A DNA stretch of 64,000 nucleotides from NCBI GenBank assembly GCA_037447655.1, contig JBBHKE010001973.1, positions 207,042 to 271,041 on the forward strand, read 5' to 3'. The position numbers and the translations under genes are program-made. The notes beneath the pieces are model-generated. The model did not search any database and was not told where the DNA came from. It saw nothing but the letters and a program-made list of their open reading frames with translations. Below are positions 46,241 through 57,093 of this stretch, piece by piece (position 1 is the stretch's first letter; each line of letters opens with the position of its first letter). Origin of the DNA: Zygnema cylindricum. Its lineage: Eukaryota; Streptophyta; Zygnematophyceae; Zygnematales; Zygnemataceae.

Positions 46241-47590
46241 TAGGGATCCACCTGATGATGGGTGAATCATAGACTCAGGGTCCTCAATGCATATGTACAA
46301 AGATAAGAGGTGGTTTACTAAATTAAAAAAAATCCAACAGTTGAGATAAAGTATGGAGATGGTAGAGTAGAAACCACAAGTCTTGTTGAATCGGTTGATT
46401 TAAAAGTTCTAGTTGATGGAAAGGCTTCAATTGTAACACTCTTAGATGTTCTTTACATTCCACAGCTTAGCAATAATCTAGTCTCTACGGTTGTTGTAGA
46501 TGAAAAAGAGTTCGATACCGTAACTAAGAAAGGAATCTTGACATCTAGCTTTGATAATGAGGTTTATTTCATAGTTGAAAAGGGTAGTCAAGGAATGTTC
46601 ATAATTGTACTTCGCAATGAAAAGGGTGTTCTCTACTCATGTAGAAGCGATATGATGCTATGGCACAAGAAGTTGGGGCATGTGATTCTAGATAGATTAA
46701 AGAAAAAAAAAAAAAATAATAGTGGATGGAATTGAGTTTGGAGATGATGAGACCTCAAATGATTGTAGTGTATGTGCCCAAGGGAATATTCATTGACTCC
46801 CCATTTCCAAAGGCATCCACATTTAGAAGAGAGAAATTATTAGATCTAGTTCACACTGATGTTTGGGGACCAGCTAGGTATGCTTCACATGGGGGGGAAA
46901 GATGGATGCTTTTTTATTACAGATGATTGGTCTACATACACTAAGGTATATTTTCTTAGATATAAGTCAGAGGTACTAAGATGTTTCAAAGAATACAAAG
47001 TATGGAGTGAAAAATTACATGAAACCTCAATAAAAGAGATAAGAAGTGATAATGGGAAAGAATACACCTCAAAGGAATTTGAAGAATTTCTTAAAGAAGA
47101 AGGAATCCATCATGAGAAAAGTGTTTCTTATAATTCGGAAACAAAATGGAGTAGCAGGAAGAGTGAATAGAACTTTAGGAGAAATGTCCAGAAGTATGTT
47201 AAGTGACAAAAGGATAGGGTTGCAATTTTGGGCTGAGTCTATGAACTATGGTAACTTCATCAAAAATAGAGTGCTAACTTCTGCAAATAAGGAGGAAACT
47301 CTGTATAAAAGATGGATGGGAAGAAAACCAGATTTAGCTAGTTTGAGAGTGTTCAGAAGTCAAGTCTATAGTTTGGATTCCGATAAGACTAAATGGAAGT
47401 AAGAGGGAAGAGGTTAACCAAGATATTTTGTAGGATATGATGATAGCACAAAAGGATATCGAGTGTATGACTTGAAAAAGAAAGATATAATTTTGGTAAA
47501 ACACATAGTGGTGATGAATGAAGTAAAGTCTATTGATCCATTCAAATATAATAAAGAAGTCAAAATCAGATTTGAATCGGGTTAGTATTC
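46241..47590 (+). pseudogene. Copia-B protease and integrase (element 2)
   Basis: The protease site keeps DSG (IIDSGSSMHMY), but the preceding Trp codon is TGA and the Cys of HMC is Tyr. Pre-integrase WHKKLGHVILDRL follows at about 46660, then an A-run frameshift near 46705. Integrase has HTDVWGPA (about 46853) and RSDNGKEY (about 47043). A frameshift near 47140 destroys the PEQNG Glu region. The C-terminal part (RKPDLASLRVF, GYRVYDLKKKDIILVKH) runs to about 47580. Confidence 0.87.
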
Positions 47591-49470
47591 TGACTTTGAC
47601 TTGGGAAATGAAGAGAAGGAAGACGGGGAGAAAGAAGAACTTGCAAATGTACCAAAGGAGAAAGACGAAACGACAACATCCAAGGTAACACCACGATACA
47701 AAATGGAAACCGGCAAGGAACTTGATCAAACACCGGAATTGGAAGATAGGGGAGATGAAAATCTTCCTAAACGAAACCCAAGGATGCCTTCCATACCAGT
47801 ATCAGATTTTGAAGGAGGAAAAAGAATTAGTAAACGGCTTCAAGAAAGACATGTAAATAACAAACTCATAAAGATGTCTCACCCAGAAGAACCTTAAACA
47901 TACTTCGAGGCCATAAATTCCCTAAAAAGTAGCCGGTTGATCACTGCCATCAATGACAAAATGGCCTCTATCATCGAAGCCTATACATGGGAGTTGGTAG
48001 ATTGTCCATCGGACAGAAAACTGATTAGATGTAAGTGGATTTTTAAGCTTAAACTAAACCCAGATAATAGCATTGAAAGATATAAGGCTACGTTGGTAGC
48101 TAAAGGTTATACTTAGAAAGAAGGAATAAACTATGAATATACCTTTGCTCCCGTAGTCAAATCCCCTTCTGTCAGAATCCTCTTAAGTTTAGCCGCAGCA
48201 AAGGATATGGAAAAACGCCAGATGGATATTAAGACCGCCTTCTTACATAAAGAGTTGGAAGAAGAAATCTACATGAGGCAACTAGAAGGATTCTTGGAAA
48301 GTGGAGAAGAAAGCAAGGTGTGCAAAATGATAAAATCACTTTATGGCCTTAAGCAAGCCCCGCGGCAATGGAACATAAAATTGGACGAATTTCTGACAGG
48401 TTTGGGATACATTAGAAAACGTTCAAATCACTCCATATACATTTTTGAGGATGAAAATGGAGTGATTTATGTTGATGATTTGTTAGTCTTAAGCAAGTCC
48501 TTAGATAAAATTAACAAACTCAAACATGATATAAGAAGTCGGTTTCACATGAAAGATCTCGGCGAAGTAAAATACATTTTGGGGATTAAAATGGAGAGGG
48601 ATAGAGGGAATAGAATTATAAGACTCACTCAGAAAGAAGCATTTGGTAATATGCTAGAAAAGTTTCAGATGGAGAAAGAAAATGGGTGTACCACTCCCAC
48701 GGATCTAAAAAAAGTATCGGAGGGGAGTGAAAGGGAGGGATATTGATTTTGAATGATAAGATGGATGAGGAAGAAAAGAGGTTTATGGAAAGAATTCCTT
48801 ATAGGCAAATTGAAAGCAATTTAATTTACTTCATGAATTTTATACTTACGAACATAGCTGCGGCTGTAGGCGTTCACAGTAGAAGTCTAAATGAACCTAG
48901 GAAAAGAGACCGGGAAGCAGCCAAAAGAGTGATGAGATATTTGGTGGGAACAAGGGAATTATGGTAACATTTGGGAGAGGAGCACAGTGACATCACCACT
49001 TGGAGTGATGCCTGTTATAGGTATGTGCCATTGAGACGATGTGAAACTAGACATGTGTTGCAAATTGGGTTTGGTGCATGCTGTTGCAGTAGCAAACAGC
49101 AGAAAAGTAGTTGCTCAGTCCACTATGGAGGCTGAATACATGGCTTCATGTGCTGCCACTAAAAAATTAATGTGGGTAAAATCTTTACTCGAAGAACTTG
49201 GGTTCATGAAATCTGGGACTCAGAATGTCTTTTGTGATAATCAAGCTGCTATCTCTATCGTATCTAATCCAACAAACCATTTCAAAGCTAAACATATGGA
49301 TATAAGACTAAGCTTTTAGAGAGAAGGTTGAGAATTAAATAATTAAACTTGTTCATAAAAGTGATAAAGAGATGATTGAAGACATGATGACAAAAATGGT
49401 ACATTCTCCTAAGTTAAAATTCTGCAGAGAAAATTCGGGACTTAAATTAAAAGTTGACTAAGAATTAAAG
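47591..49470 (+). pseudogene. Copia-B RT and RNase H (element 2)
   Basis: Acidic linker 47601-47897, then RT. The main open piece 48207-48746 has TAFLHKELEEEIYMRQ, LYGLKQAPRQWN and an intact YVDD. Four residues normally preceding it (FIAI) are deleted, so it reads GVIYVDD. 48743-48967 is the connection. RNase H 49041-49319 shows STMEAEY and FCDNQAAISI. Stops and frameshifts lie at about 48115, 48965 and 49317. Confidence 0.9.
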
Positions 49471-49474
49471 GGAG

Positions 49475-50376
49475 TGTTGAAAAGAAGTAATTAATATTCA
49501 CTTTTTAATTTAGACTCTAGAGTGAAGAGAGAGAGAGAGAGTCACCATGGCTACTGCCATGGTCAGAAAGAAACAGGCAGACATGCTGACATATTAATAG
49601 ATTGCCAAAATGTTGCAATGAACGAGATTTAAAACTGAGTCTACATAGTATTACATAGACGTACGCCTTAACCATTAAGGCGTTATCGAAACGATACACG
49701 TATTCAGTTTGCTATATATTTAAAGTGTTACACAAATCGTCACTTTCATTAAAACATACCAAAATTGACGAAACGGCATCTATAGTCAAATGGCGCTCGC
49801 GGACGCGAATCTAATTGTGTAAAGTACATGATCGGACGCACGTCGTCGCCCCTGCCAATTCCGAATGAATCTTTGGCGGCTTTCGACATAGCGGTGCGTT
49901 GTGCCACGTGGCACCACATCATTGGACGCGGAAAAAGATTGGAAGAGGAACGATGGCTTTCATGTAGACAAGTGTCAACCAGAAAGCCATGTTGTACAAT
50001 GGCCGTACAAGAAGTACAATCGCCCACTATACCTTCTTGTAGTATACACGTTTTTAATTGGCCGAGGGTAGAGTAGTAAGTAGTTGTGAGTAGGAGTTAA
50101 GGGATTTAGCGTGTTTGAGGCGCCTCTCTCCAGATGACCTTTTCTATTTATATGCCATCTTTGGCCATCCATAACTTATTACTCAAGGGAGCAAATTCAT
50201 TGATTCTTTTTGCGTTTGAGTCACATAAGTGTTTCCCTCACAGAGGTGAGGGTGGTCAGAATATATGTGTGCCTGGGCGGCACTTATTCAGTGGGAAAGG
50301 GAAAGGGTCAAATATTATCCTAGAGGCTTTACATAGGCTGCTTATTCCGTTAGTTAATGGAGACCACAAAATTTCA
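49475..50376 (+). repeat. Copia-B 3' LTR (element 2)
   Basis: About 902 bp, TGTTGAAAAGAAG ... AAAATTTCA, followed by the duplicated ATGAT. Antisense tRNA-like cassette about 49600-49690. The third hairpin is CCCTCAC-AGAG-GTGAGGG (50235-50252). The second hairpin is lost (GAGTCACATAAGTG). Confidence 0.93.
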
Positions 50377-50418
50377 ATGATGATGATGATGATGAAGATG
50401 ATGGTGATGATGATGATA

Positions 50419-50451
<33 letters not shown>

Positions 50452-50452
50452 T
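50377..50452. repeat. GAT microsatellite, right part
   Basis: 76 bp of GAT repeats that end the tract first seen at 24548. It joins directly to the A+T-rich tandem block. Confidence 0.95.
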
Positions 50453-51246
50453 AATCAAAGTATCACCAAAACAAAGTATTCAAAGTATTTGTATTGTATT
50501 TTATACAACAAAAAAAAATTAATATGTGTAATGTTGTTCTTAAAAAAAAAAACAAAGTAATCAAGTTTTCAGTGAAACAAAGTAGTCAAAGTATTTGTGT
50601 TGTATTTAAAAAAAATTATATACCAATGTTTGAAATGTTGGTTAGGCTTTGAGCTGATAGTGATGTTTAACAACTTTCTTGGTTTTTAGACAAAGTTAGT
50701 TGATCGAAAAAACAAAAATATGTAATCTAACAAATAAATATTATGAATGAAAACAAGTGTTTGTAATGTTGGGGTGCCTTGTTGCTGATAGTGATGTTTA
50801 TGCAACCTTCTAAGTCTTAGGACTAAGTTGGTTGATCACAAAAAAAGAAAAAGAAAAACAAAATACTCAAAGTAATCAATCTACTATTATAAACAATGAA
50901 AATTAATAAATAATAAGTGATTGTAATGTTAGTTAGCCTTTGAGCTGATAATGATGTTTCTGCAACCATCTAAGTCTTCGACTAAGATGCTTGATCGAGA
51001 ACAAAAAAAGTACTTAAAGTAATCAACATATTGTAACTATCAAAAAATATAAAAAAAAAATACGTGTTTGTAGTGTCAGTCAACCATCGAGCTGATAATG
51101 ATCTTGTTCCAACCAACTAGGTCTTTAAACTAAGTTGGTTGAATCCTAGTTAAGTCTGATGTTTTTTTTTTCTTATTATTTTCTTTGATATGTTTACATT
51201 TGTTTCTTGCGCTTTTGTAATGTGATCAAGGTTGTATTGTGGTTAC
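50453..51246 (+). repeat. A+T-rich tandem block (inverted copy) and short spacer
   Basis: About four units of roughly 140 bp with the core CCTTTGAGCTGATAATGATG and a TAAGTTGGTTGATC-type segment, to about 51150. It matches the reverse complement of 7068-7515. 51151-51246 is T-rich spacer before the next LTR. Confidence 0.75.
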
Positions 51247-52311
51247 TGTATAAATTAATGGTTCTTTTTTAAGTATTTTCTAGGTCTAAATTGAAATACA
51301 GAAAGAAGCCGAGGCAGTCTATCTCTAACTTCTCTCTCCAACTCCCACACTTATCGCAGTCACTGCGAAGTGGGAGTGGAAGCTAGAGCCATGGCTGCCT
51401 AGGCTATCCATAGGTTTACGGGAAATAGATTAGTTTATTTACTGATAAGTTTATTTACTAAAATGGTAGATGTCAGAACCAAGATTTGATCCTGGTACCT
51501 GCAAAATGTTGGATATCCGTTAGCCGGTAGTCCTAACCGTTAAGTCTAAGTGTACTGATTTATGATAAAGGGTTTGATATTAATTAAAATATTATTACGT
51601 AGGATAATTCATTTAACTAGAACTGTTTACGGGATACATAGATCCAGTTATGTAAAAATACGGATAACGATATGTATAAGAAACTAGTACCGCGCACTTA
51701 TTTCTTTAAATGAAACAAATACCGCGCATGTATTTATGACGGCTACGATTGAAATCTGCATTCAATCGGACGCTCGGGGAGAAAGCTGAGATCGCGAAAG
51801 AGAATCTCGGCAGTTTGTGGTCATCGCCACATCAGATGACACGTGGCAAAATTACCTTGGATCGCGGCATCCCCGGGGATTACGGGATCGAACCCGGATA
51901 TGATATGTGTCAACTTTTAGGCCATGTCGTACAGTTTCCGTACAGAAAGTACACCCGCAACTGTACTTTTGTGTACGGGAGTGTAATGTGATTGGTTTCG
52001 TACATCAGTAGATAGAGTTTGTGAGAGAGATAGGACTTAGAAAAATAGGTAGATAGGATCCTCTCTCCCAGAGAGCTTCTGTACAAAAGGTCAACTTTGA
52101 CCCTTCATAACTTACTGCTCAGGGGAGCAAATTCAAAGATTCTTTTTGCTATCGACTCAGGGGAGTCTTTCGTTCACAAAGTTGAGGGTGGTCAAGGTTT
52201 TTGTTTGCAAAGGTGGCAGTTTTCTTGCTGAAACACAAAGGGGTGAGGGTTATCCTAGAGGTTTCTAGGAAGCTGTCCACTCTGAGGACTTATGGAGGTA
52301 TTAGAGTTTCA
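51247..52311 (+). repeat. Copia-A 5' LTR (element 3)
   Basis: About 1065 bp, TGTATAAATTAATGG ... AGAGTTTCA. Antisense tRNA-like cassette 51461-51551, ACACGTGGC near 51839, GTAC motifs 51930-52000, GGTCAACTTTGACC near 52089. Hairpins start near 52112 with TGCTC-AGGG-GAGCA and GACTC-AGGG-GAGTC; the third and fourth are degenerate here. Confidence 0.92.
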
Positions 52312-53683
52312 AGTTATGGGCCCACCCTCTCGGGTACCCATCTTTAATGGAACTGGCTTCATATACTGGGAAAGTATGATAATAGGAGCTCTATGGGAAA
52401 AAAGGTTTTGGTGGATAGTGCGTGGACGAGTGGGGCGTCCATCTAGTCTTAGAGTCCCTCCAGAGTTTGGAGGAAGCACATTCACAAAGAAAGCACATCC
52501 ATCTTCAACGGAGGAGACAAAGGAAGGAGAGGTGGTAGACAAAGCAACAAAGAAGGAGAAGACCTCACCAATAGCAACTAGTTCAGCATTCATGTCACCT
52601 ATTTTGAGGAACGAGGAGAATGATACTGATACCTTGGACTTCAACAATATGGCGCCAAATCACCTCATCCTCCGCCATCTTACTCAAGACTTGCATGTCC
52701 TCCTTTGCAAGTAGAAAGGGCATCTGATCTTTGGATGGGTCTCATAGAGATGTACTGAAGTGGTACGATTCATCAACAACAGTTGGCTGATCAGAAAAAT
52801 AAGGAGTGTATACAAAGGGGGGAAGATGTTGGATTTTTGCAATGAGCTTGCTACCCTCTTCATGGAGGTAGAGCGTGCGGGAAAAGATTTTAGTGAAAAA
52901 GAAAAGGTTAAATGATTACTTATGAAGTTACCCGATGAGATCGAGAACATAGTCAACCGTGTGCAGGACTTGCCGGACTCAAGGTGGATATGGAACTCAA
53001 TGGTAGGGATGATTCTCGTTCGGGGGAATACGATTGAGATCCGAAGTGGAGGAAAGAGTGGGCAAGCCTAGGCAACTGCGACCGATTGGAGGAACAAGGA
53101 TTCTCGAAAATTGGTCGAAAACTATGGGGGGAGGGAGCAAAAAAATCAGACTGACGAGTTCGGACCAAGGGCTCCCAAAGGTTTATGTCATTTTTGTAAG
53201 AAACTGGGGCACTATATGGCACAGTGCACTAAGCTAACCGAGCTTCGGTTAAAGGAGGGGCAGACCGGTGGAACCCCGAGAGGAAAGAAAAAAACCCTTG
53301 TGACACAGCTACATGAGGTGGAATCCGAGGACGAGGATGATGAGCTCCTATTGGATAAGGAGTTCGAGGCAAAAAATGAGGTAGAAATTCCACGAAGGTA
53401 GAAATGTGCATACAGTGGATTGAAAGGTGAAGCGGGCTCGATTGTAGATTCAGGTGCCTTTATGCACATGTGTAAGGATAAGAACCTGTTCACTAAGATA
53501 AGAAAGATTCCCACCGTAGAAATTGAGTACGGGGATGGGAAGATAGTCATTACTACTCTTGTAGGATCAGTAGATCTGAAAGTGTTAGTAGAAGGAAATA
53601 CATCTATAGTTACATTCTCCGATGTATTGTTTATTCCAGAGATGAACAAAAACCTCATCTCTAAATCTGTTTTGAATGATAAG
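52292..53683 (+). pseudogene. Copia-A gag and protease (element 3)
   Basis: Open from MEVLEFQV (LTR) through MGPPSRVPIFNGTGF to a TAG near 52713, then broken frames. The zinc knuckle CHFCKKLGHYMAQC (53189-53230) is intact and in frame with the acidic linker. A TAG at 53399-53401 precedes the protease part, which has an intact VDSGAFMHMC site (about 53444-53473). It ends in LISKSVLNDK at the junction with the reverse LTR. Confidence 0.88.
52313..52326 (+). other. Primer-binding site of Copia-A element 3
   Basis: GTTATGGGCCCACC, one base after the LTR. The ATG at 52316 is in frame with an ATG at 52292 inside the LTR. Confidence 0.85.
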
Positions 53684-54783
53684 TGAAACTCTGAGACCTC
53701 CATTGGCCCTCAGAGTAAGCAGATCCAAAAGAAGCTAATCTAGATAGTGCCGACTCTAAGTTGATATAAACCCGAATGACTGACCCTTTGACTGTCAGAC
53801 CCCAATATAGATTCACCCTTGTGAAATAACACTTTCTGTGTGCTCAGTTCCACCACAAAACGGAAAGTTAGAATATAAGATTTGGACACATTCACCCACT
53901 TTGACCTTCCCTTAGAAATACCGCCACCCTGGCAGAAAAAAACTCTGACCAATTACACCCCATTGTAGCCTGGACTTCTGTGAGTCCGTAGCAAAAAGAA
54001 TCACTGAAAATGGTCAAGTAAATTGATAGTTATGGCTGGCCAAAGTTTGCAATTTATACAAGGTGCTCTCTGGGAGAGGCAGCTACATACCCAAAATTTT
54101 CTAAGTCCTATTCCCTCTCTAAAACTCTATCTCCTGAAGTACGGCACCAATCAAATTAGTGTGTCGTACAGAAAAGTACAGGTGCCGGTGTACTTTTTGT
54201 ACGGCCATTGTACAACATGGCTAAAATGTCGACACGTGTCATAGCCGGATTTGTTACTGCAATCTCCGGAGTCGCCGCAATCCAACATTGTCGCGCCACG
54301 TGTCACATGACGTGGCAATGACTGAAAAACGCCAAAAGTACATAATCCCTGATCGCGGCGCCTATCGTGGCCCTCCGATCAAACCGCATAAAATTGTAGC
54401 CGTTGAAAATATACGTGCGATATTTGTTTCGCGTTCGAAACAAATGCGCGGTATCAGTTTCATAAAATACATTAAATCGTACTTCGTACTATACAAAACT
54501 ATATCTATGCATTATGTATCTATTCCCATTAGACGAACTAGTCTACGTGTACAAATATAAATATTTGTCAAACCTATTGTACTCTAGAACTGTATTTAGG
54601 CTTGTTGGTTAAAGCGAACGGCTAGGTTGACGAACAGCAGGTACCAGGATCAAATCCTGGGTTCATCACACCTTTTAGATAAATCTATTAAGAATTGCCT
54701 TCCTGTCCACTTTGGACAGCCTAGGCAGCCATGGATCTAACTCCTCTTCAAGTCTTCAGTGACTGCGACAAGTGTGGGGACTT
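53684..54783 (-). repeat. Copia-A LTR (reverse), variant U5, missing its U3 end
   Basis: Starts precisely at TGAAACTCTGAGACC and carries the same variant U5 as 557-850. It continues through GTAC motifs (54130-54220) and a G-box (54296-54303) to the phrase GACAAGTGTGGGGA. There the last roughly 80 bases are missing and a forward LTR begins at 54784. The first hairpin is lost in this copy. Confidence 0.88.
54596..54676 (+). other. tRNA-like cassette, antisense in a Copia-A LTR
   Basis: D-arm GCTT-GTTGGTTA-AAGC (54600-54615), T-arm CCAGG-ATCAAAT-CCTGG (54644-54660) and TTTT at 54673-54676. An outer pairing GACGAAC/GTTCATC (one mismatch) flanks the T-arm with an 8-nt bulge. No canonical 5' acceptor strand. 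The best D-arm among the copies. Confidence 0.6.
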
Positions 54784-55830
54784 TGTAGAAATTAATGGTT
54801 TTTAAGTATTTTTTAGGTCTGAATAGAAATAAAGAAGCCGAGGCAGTCTACCTCTAACTTCTCTCTCCAACTCTGAAACTTGTCGCAGTCACTGAGAAAT
54901 TGGAGAGGAAGCTAGAGCCATGGCTACCTAGGCTATCCTCAGGTTTACGGGAAATTTATATAAGTCTAGGGATTAATTACTAAAATATATGTGTCGGCGA
55001 CAGGATTTGATCCTGGTACCTGCCGGCCGTCACAGAGTAGATAGCCGGTAGCCTTAGCCGTTAAGTCTAGAAGTAGTGTTACATGGTATATAGTATGATA
55101 ATGATTTAAACATGTACACGTAGGATAAGTCATTTAACTATAACTGTTGACGGGATACATAGATATGGTAGTGTAAAAGTACGAATTGCGGTACGAATAA
55201 GAAATTAATACCGCGCATTGATTTCGTAAGCGAAACAAATACCGCGCATGTATTTATTACGGCTTCGATCAAATGCGAGTTTAATCGGACGGCCGGAATA
55301 AGCGTCGAGATTGCGGAAGGAGAATTCGGCGGTTTGTGGACATCGCCACATCGGATCACACGTGGCGATGTAACATTGGAGCGCGGCATCTCCGAGGATT
55401 AAAGGAGCGAATCCGGATATTCCACGTGTGGACATTTAGGCCATGTCGTACAATGTCCGTACATAAAGTACACCGGCAGCTGTACTTTTGCGTACGGAAC
55501 TGTAATCTGATTGGTTCCGTACATCAGTAGATAGAGTCTGTGAGAGAGATAGGACTTAGAAAAATTAGAAGATAGGACCCTCTCTCCCAGAGAGCTTCTG
55601 TACAAAAGGTCAACTTTGACCCTCTATAACTTACTGCTCAGGGGAGCAAATTCAGAGATTCTTTTTGCTATCGACTCAGGGGAGTCTTGCCTTCACAGGG
55701 GTGAAGGTGGTCAGAGTTTTTGTCTGCCAGGGTGGCAGTTATTTTTGCTTAAACACAAAGGGGTCAGGATTATCTTAGAGGCTCTTGGAAGCTCTCCACT
55801 CTGAGGACTTATGGAGGTCTCAGAGTTTCA
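54784..55830 (+). repeat. Copia-A LTR (forward), no attached body
   Basis: 1047 bp, TGTAGAAATTAATGG ... CAGAGTTTCA, with complete ends. Flanks GACTT and ATGTG do not match, so it is not a simple solo LTR. With 53684-54783 it forms an inverted LTR pair. Antisense tRNA-like cassette about 54990-55075; ACACGTGGC near 55359. Confidence 0.92.
55635..55738 (+). promoter_or_regulatory. Four-hairpin series in the LTR leader
   Basis: Hairpins in order: TGCTC-AGGG-GAGCA (55635-55648), GACTC-AGGG-GAGTC (55673-55686), CCTTCAC-AGGG-GTGAAGG (55690-55707), and CTGCCA-GGG-TGGCAG (55724-55738). They lie about 90-200 bases upstream of the primer-binding position, in the part of the LTR expected to be in the RNA leader. 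Equivalent arrays: 59103-59206, 63607-63710, 43601-43720, 50178-50290, 22276-22390 and, reversed, 6090-6205, 13905-14025, 19210-19330, 25210-25325 and 41890-42005. Function unknown. Confidence 0.75.
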
Positions 55831-56747
55831 ATGTGGATCGTCCCACACGGCCACACGGCCTCCAAAGGCCGAAAAACGCAAGGTTTAGGTATTGTACAGT
55901 ACATCGTGTAAACATAGATGTCCTATGCGCATTAAACGCACGGAGTAAACTAACGAATACTTCGTAGAGTGCGCATAAAACAATTTCAAACTTTATAAAC
56001 TTCGTAGTAAAATTCGTACTTTTTTGTACTTTTAAAATTTGAATATTTAAATATTCAATTTCTAAAACTTAAACGTGCAACAAACCAGCGACCAGACTGC
56101 CTTGTCGCTCAACTAGCGACCAGACTGCCTTGTCTCATAACAGCAACCAAACTTCCTGGTGGCTAGTATACAAGGACATAGTGGGTTGATGTTAGAATAG
56201 AGCAGCTCATATAGTTGCGATATGGTAGACTAGCGCAACATGGTAGCATAGCAACGCAACAATAGCAACGCAGCTGCATACCAACGATATGCTATAGCGT
56301 AGCGTAGCATAGCAACGCAGCATGTCCATGGTAGCATAGCAACGCAGCAGAATGTGATTTGATTTTGTGCATTGCTAGTCTGAGTATAACCCCCCTTGTG
56401 TGTTATTTCATCACCCCTTTTGCATGGATGAACTATCGACCAAAGTGACTCGTTGCTGAACTAGCGACCATACCGCCTCGTTGTTGGTGCAACATGGCTT
56501 TGTTAAAAAATGTCAGCGATAAAAAAAACCATGTCCACAATCAAAAATGACAAAGTTCACATTGAAGCAAATAAAAGCAAACTTTGTATTAATTGGAGGG
56601 ATATGGTTAAATTCTCACATTAAAAATATGTCAACTCATTGTACGTTGTGAATATGTATCTCCCATATCTCTCTTTACTCCAAATCTACGTCAAACATGT
56701 CTTCATCAAACTTTCTTCCCCTACCTCCTCTTCTTCTTCCTCCCATG
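55831..56747. other. Low-complexity repeats, no gene
   Basis: Begins with a short CACACGGCC repeat. 56085-56480 has repeated GCGACCAGACTGCCTTGTC phrases. About 56200-56345 has repeated AGCATAGCAACGCAGC phrases, which resemble the reverse complement of motifs in Copia-C LTRs. This may be decayed LTR of a Copia-C relative. Confidence 0.5.
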
Positions 56748-57093
56748 CTACCATTTCCTCTTCAGAATTAACATCTCGGTGTTTTGTAAAAATCTAAGAT
56801 TGCTAAAAACCCAAACCAAATCATAGGCTATTTTACCTGTTAACCGGTTCTTCTTATTAGAGTGAATATGGTCATATGTTGACCAATTCCTCTCAAATGA
56901 ACTGGCAACTGTGCACTGAGCAATGATCCTAATTGCTATTTTTTGTAAGATAGGGGTGACAGCCCCAAACTGTTGCCGCCAGTTCCACCCTGGCATCTGC
57001 TTTGCAGAAGGCTTTGTCACCTCCCTCCCAAATATGCCTTCAAAACCTTTATACTTAGACAACTCAAAGTAGGCCGTGTATTTCTACGACCAT
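56748..57093 (-). pseudogene. hAT transposase C-terminal dimerisation domain remnant
   Basis: About 110 residues on the minus strand. It reads AYFELSKYKGFEGIF, then PGWNWRQQFGA ... LQKIAIRIIAQCTVASSFERNW, then STYDHIHSNKKNRL and LVWVFSNLRFL. This is the conserved hAT C-terminal pattern (W...G...L...A.RI..Q..ASS.ERNWS...IHS.KRNRL). The catalytic core and zinc finger are absent. It may be domesticated or a plain remnant; nothing here indicates expression. Confidence 0.85.

Larger units (their letters stand above)
42905..50376 (+). mobile_element. Copia-B element 2 (forward), split by a solo LTR
   Basis: LTRs at 42905-43802 and 49475-50376, primer-binding site 43804-43817, polypurine tract (GAATTAAAGGGAG) before 49475. 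A perfect 5-bp duplication ATGAT flanks it (42900-42904 and 50377-50381), again within the GAT microsatellite. Solo LTR D sits at 44984-46240. All domains are present but broken. Confidence 0.94.
51247..53683 (+). mobile_element. Copia-A element 3 (forward), truncated in the protease region
   Basis: 5' LTR 51247-52311, primer-binding site 52313-52326, gag and protease. It is cut at 53683, exactly where a reverse-oriented LTR begins. No integrase, RT or 3' LTR of this copy is in the window. Confidence 0.9.
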
